A stretch of 64,000 nt of DNA from a virus. The stretch spans positions 24,209-88,208 of IMG/VR virus record IMGVR_UViG_3300027996_000014. One strand, 5' to 3'. A program made the position numbers and the translations under genes. Positions 62,007 through 64,000 of the stretch are shown here, piece after piece. Positions within the stretch are counted from its first letter, which is position 1; every line of letters starts with the position of its first letter. The notes beneath the pieces were generated by a model. It saw only the letters and a list, made by a program, of their open reading frames with translations, did not search any database and was not told the origin of the DNA.

Positions 62007-62789
62007 TTATAATATATTATTTATCATTTTGTATTGTAAATAATCCATGTAAGTCTTATTATTTACTTTAAATGAACTTATGCAACTTTCTGTTCTACAT
62101 GCCATATAATGTTGAATTGTACCAGCTCTAGTTGTATAAGTTTTCTTTAATCGTCCTATACTTCCACATTCAGGACAATCAAATTTTGTTTTACCTTTTA
62201 ATACAGCATACTGCATATTAGGGTTTATATAAGGAAGTAATTTATTAAATACTGCTTCTAATGATGTAATATCTCCATCTCCATAAAAAAGCATATGTTC
62301 TAAAGCTTTTTTATCTTTTTTAAATACTACATCTTTCCAAGTATCTATTCCACCAGCATCTATTTTAGCAGGAAGTCCGTAATACTTACAAACTTCTTTT
62401 AATGAATTACTAGGAAGATTTAAATATTTTTTACAAAGTTTATAAGTATCAATTTCATTATAAGTATGACGCATTGGAATATTATGAAATAATGCTCTAG
62501 TTCTTACCCAAGGAGTATCAAATCGTTTTCCGTTATGAGTAATTATTTCATCAGCTTTATTAAACTCTTTAATTAATTTTTCAACAACTTTTTTATCACA
62601 TTGATTATTAATGCCCCAATTTATGTTATGTATTTTAGTTTGACCTTCCCATTTATAATGTCCTGAAATTATTTTAGCATAAGATGTTATTTGTTCAGGT
62701 CCTATTCTTTGATTATACCCTGGTCTCCAAAAATGACCTTTGCAAAATGATGTTTCAATATCATAAAATAATCTTTTTTTTATTAGCAT
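62007..62789 (-). CDS. DnaQ/YprB-like 3'-5' exonuclease with zinc ribbon (260 aa)
   Basis: An RNase H-fold exonuclease with motif I DIET (10-13), motif II THNGKRFD (about 84-91) and motif III YGDGDITS (about 170, with D for metal binding). A zinc ribbon follows (CPEC about 213 and C…C near 230). The fold matches YprB-type or ribonuclease H-like exonucleases. It is unusual in that it sits inside the structural/tail module rather than with the polymerase; it may be a virion protein acting on DNA ends. Confidence 0.8.
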   Translation of the reverse strand: MLIKKRLFYDIETSFCKGHFWRPGYNQRIGPEQITSYAKIISGHYKWEGQTKIHNINWGINNQCDKKVVEKLIKEFNKADEIITHNGKRFDTPWVRTRALFHNIPMRHTYNEIDTYKLCKKYLNLPSNSLKEVCKYYGLPAKIDAGGIDTWKDVVFKKDKKALEHMLFYGDGDITSLEAVFNKLLPYINPNMQYAVLKGKTKFDCPECGSIGRLKKTYTTRAGTIQHYMACRTESCISSFKVNNKTYMDYLQYKMINNIL

Positions 62790-62802
62790 ATAAAGTTTTT
62801 AA

Positions 62803-63465
62803 TTATTTAACAACTTTCCAAACAATTGTTCCACCTATTAAAGCTCCAACTGTTCCTAAAAACCAAGGACTTTCCCAAAATTTTCTATTTTTTTTAAACG
62901 TATATGATGAAATTCCATCTGTAATCATATATGGATTACTATTAGTTATAGATACTATTGATTCTTTACGTTTATACCACTTAGGACGTTTGCTAGCAAG
63001 TGTAATTCCTAATCTATTAGGAAATTGTAAAGTATTAAAAGTTAATCCTTTATTAGTAAGATTAATATCTATAAAATAATTACTATCAACTATTTGTATA
63101 GTTGTATCAAATTTACAATTAGTTAAATATACTGGTACTTCAAGAGTATCTATACGAAGTCTTTCTGTGATTATAGTGCTTGAATGTACATTTTTAATTT
63201 TTAATTTTAAATTTTCAATATACGACAACAGTGTATCCTGAACAATCTTCAAATCTTCAGGAGTCACTGCTATCGAATTGTTATATTTAACAATTGTACC
63301 GTCTTTGGCTTTATATTCTTTAGCAATATGTTTATATTTAAGAAGTGAACTAATACGTTTTTGATCTGCATTATGTTGATTACAACTTTTAATATAAAAA
63401 AATACAGTTATTAAAATAATTAATAGTAAAATAAATGTCTTATATTTTTTCCAAAGTTGTAACAT
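62803..63465 (-). CDS. Membrane-anchored protein next to the amidase (220 aa)
   Basis: An N-terminal transmembrane helix (TFILLLIILITVFFYIKSC, about 10-28) is followed by a coiled-coil-like stretch (ISSLLKYKHIAKEYKAKD…) and a beta-rich domain (STIITERLRIDTLEVPVYLTNC). A C-terminal Gly-rich hydrophobic segment (WFLGTVGALIGGTIVWKVV) could be a second span. Located directly downstream of the amidase gene, it could be a spanin- or holin-like lysis partner, or a tail-associated protein; I cannot decide. Confidence 0.6.
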   Translation of the reverse strand: MLQLWKKYKTFILLLIILITVFFYIKSCNQHNADQKRISSLLKYKHIAKEYKAKDGTIVKYNNSIAVTPEDLKIVQDTLLSYIENLKLKIKNVHSSTIITERLRIDTLEVPVYLTNCKFDTTIQIVDSNYFIDINLTNKGLTFNTLQFPNRLGITLASKRPKWYKRKESIVSITNSNPYMITDGISSYTFKKNRKFWESPWFLGTVGALIGGTIVWKVVK

Positions 63466-63487
63466 AAAATATTTTATTTTATTTTTA

Positions 63488-64000
63488 TTATATTATATTC
63501 TCCCGTTCTATTTGCTCAATCATTTCTAAATGGATCTTTGCAATTCGATCTCTGCCACTTTCACTTAATAAGTATTTATGACAATTATCTGAATTAGTCA
63601 TAAAGAAATTCTCACTTAATATTGCCGCCATTGACGTATTTCTAAGAACATAAAAATTAGATTCTTTTGTGCCTCTCATGTATTCTCCTTGAAACTCTGC
63701 CGTAGCTTTATTTAATAATATCTTTGCAATCTCATCTGACTTTGTTTTGCCCTCTGAGGTATAAACTGACCAACCGTTAGCGGATTCATCACTAAAGCCG
63801 TTAGCGTGTATTGAAACATAAATACAAGGTTTATCTGTGGCGTTTGCTATATTATTAGCTGAGGTTGTTCTATCTGATAAAGGTACGTCTTTTTGAGTGT
63901 CTACTAAATTGACGCATTCAATACCAAGATCGTTACATAATTTAACCAACCTATTTACAATACCTCTGTTAAATTCGCCTTCGTATAATATTTCTCCGTC
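63488..64000 (-). CDS. N-acetylmuramoyl-L-alanine amidase (Amidase_3), cut by the window edge
   Basis: The reading frame stays open to position 64000 on the minus strand; the apparent TTG start near 63949 is internal. The visible part begins DGEILYEGEFNRG, containing the Glu zinc ligand typical of Amidase_3. It continues with YVSIHANG (His ligand about codon 55) and LSENFFMTN (catalytic Glu near the end). It cleaves the bond between muramic acid and the stem peptide of peptidoglycan, for lysis or tail-driven entry. The beginning of the gene is missing. Confidence 0.88.
   Translation of the reverse strand, partial: DGEILYEGEFNRGIVNRLVKLCNDLGIECVNLVDTQKDVPLSDRTTSANNIANATDKPCIYVSIHANGFSDESANGWSVYTSEGKTKSDEIAKILLNKATAEFQGEYMRGTKESNFYVLRNTSMAAILSENFFMTNSDNCHKYLLSESGRDRIAKIHLEMIEQIERENII

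Noticed and set aside
27000-63480. Other plus-strand ORFs of 60-100 codons across the virion arm
   Set aside because: All lie opposite long minus-strand genes, have hydrophobic Ser/Leu-rich composition typical of antisense reading, and lack start leaders.

Overview
The window looks like one arm of the genome of a crAss-like bacteriophage (order Crassvirales) infecting a Bacteroidota host. The sequence is very A+T-rich. Genes start after A/T-rich leaders without Shine-Dalgarno motifs, and a Bacteroidota-type promoter (TTG, 20-nt spacer, TATATTTAG) lies before a recombination operon. The secreted small proteins carry Bacteroidota-like signal peptides. The strongest evidence is the gene set: a stabilization/muzzle-type tail protein next to ring/connector-like proteins and a HU/IHF-like protein, followed by enormous co-oriented virion-type proteins, one of which carries the RNA-polymerase motif DFDVDK. 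The opposite strand has a DNA replication/recombination module. Terminase, portal and major capsid genes are not in the window and probably lie beyond the right edge.

Layout. (1) 1-4.9 kb, plus strand: small genes of unknown role (secreted, lipoprotein, winged-helix-like and membrane proteins) separated by strong hairpins, and a gene-poor block (about 470-1976) with unusual structure and broken open frames. (2) 4.96-8.49 kb, plus strand: a train of at least 16 tiny genes (membrane, zinc-ribbon, unknown). Most of their junctions use one of two recurring nucleotide cassettes, AAACAATAGAGATATGA or TTAAACCAAAACAAAGATGA. (3) 8.49-26.89 kb, plus strand: replication, repair and recombination. This holds a family B DNA polymerase, a GroES-like co-chaperonin, ATP-dependent DNA ligase, SF2 helicase, DnaB-like helicase, Sak4-like ATPase, SSB-like protein, DnaG-like primase, a metallopeptidase/VWA protein with a MoxR-like ATPase, a RusA-like resolvase, a PD-(D/E)XK exonuclease and a uracil-DNA glycosylase-like protein. 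A roughly 420-nt candidate structured RNA sits at 12351-12769. (4) 26.89-26.92 kb: a bidirectional terminator where the two arms converge. (5) 26.92-64 kb, minus strand: the virion/ejection module. Read in its own direction it runs from an N-acetylmuramoyl-L-alanine amidase (cut by the window edge) through a membrane-anchored protein, a DnaQ-like exonuclease, ring/HU-like/connector proteins, the 1552-aa muzzle-type protein and a 1802-aa Q-rich repeat protein. It ends with an 893-aa protein, a 4866-aa giant and a 1775-aa giant.

How the parts fit together. The plus arm would copy and recombine the DNA: polymerase, primase, helicases and ligase, then Sak4, SSB and exonuclease for annealing, and RusA for junction resolution. 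The minus arm would build the tail and the protein cargo injected with the genome. In crAss-like phages a virion-packaged RNA polymerase transcribes early genes. Here the polymerase signature is fused in one chain to a HExxH metallopeptidase-like segment, nucleotide-binding-like domains and an SF1 helicase. Function calls rest on motifs read by eye; no database search was possible.
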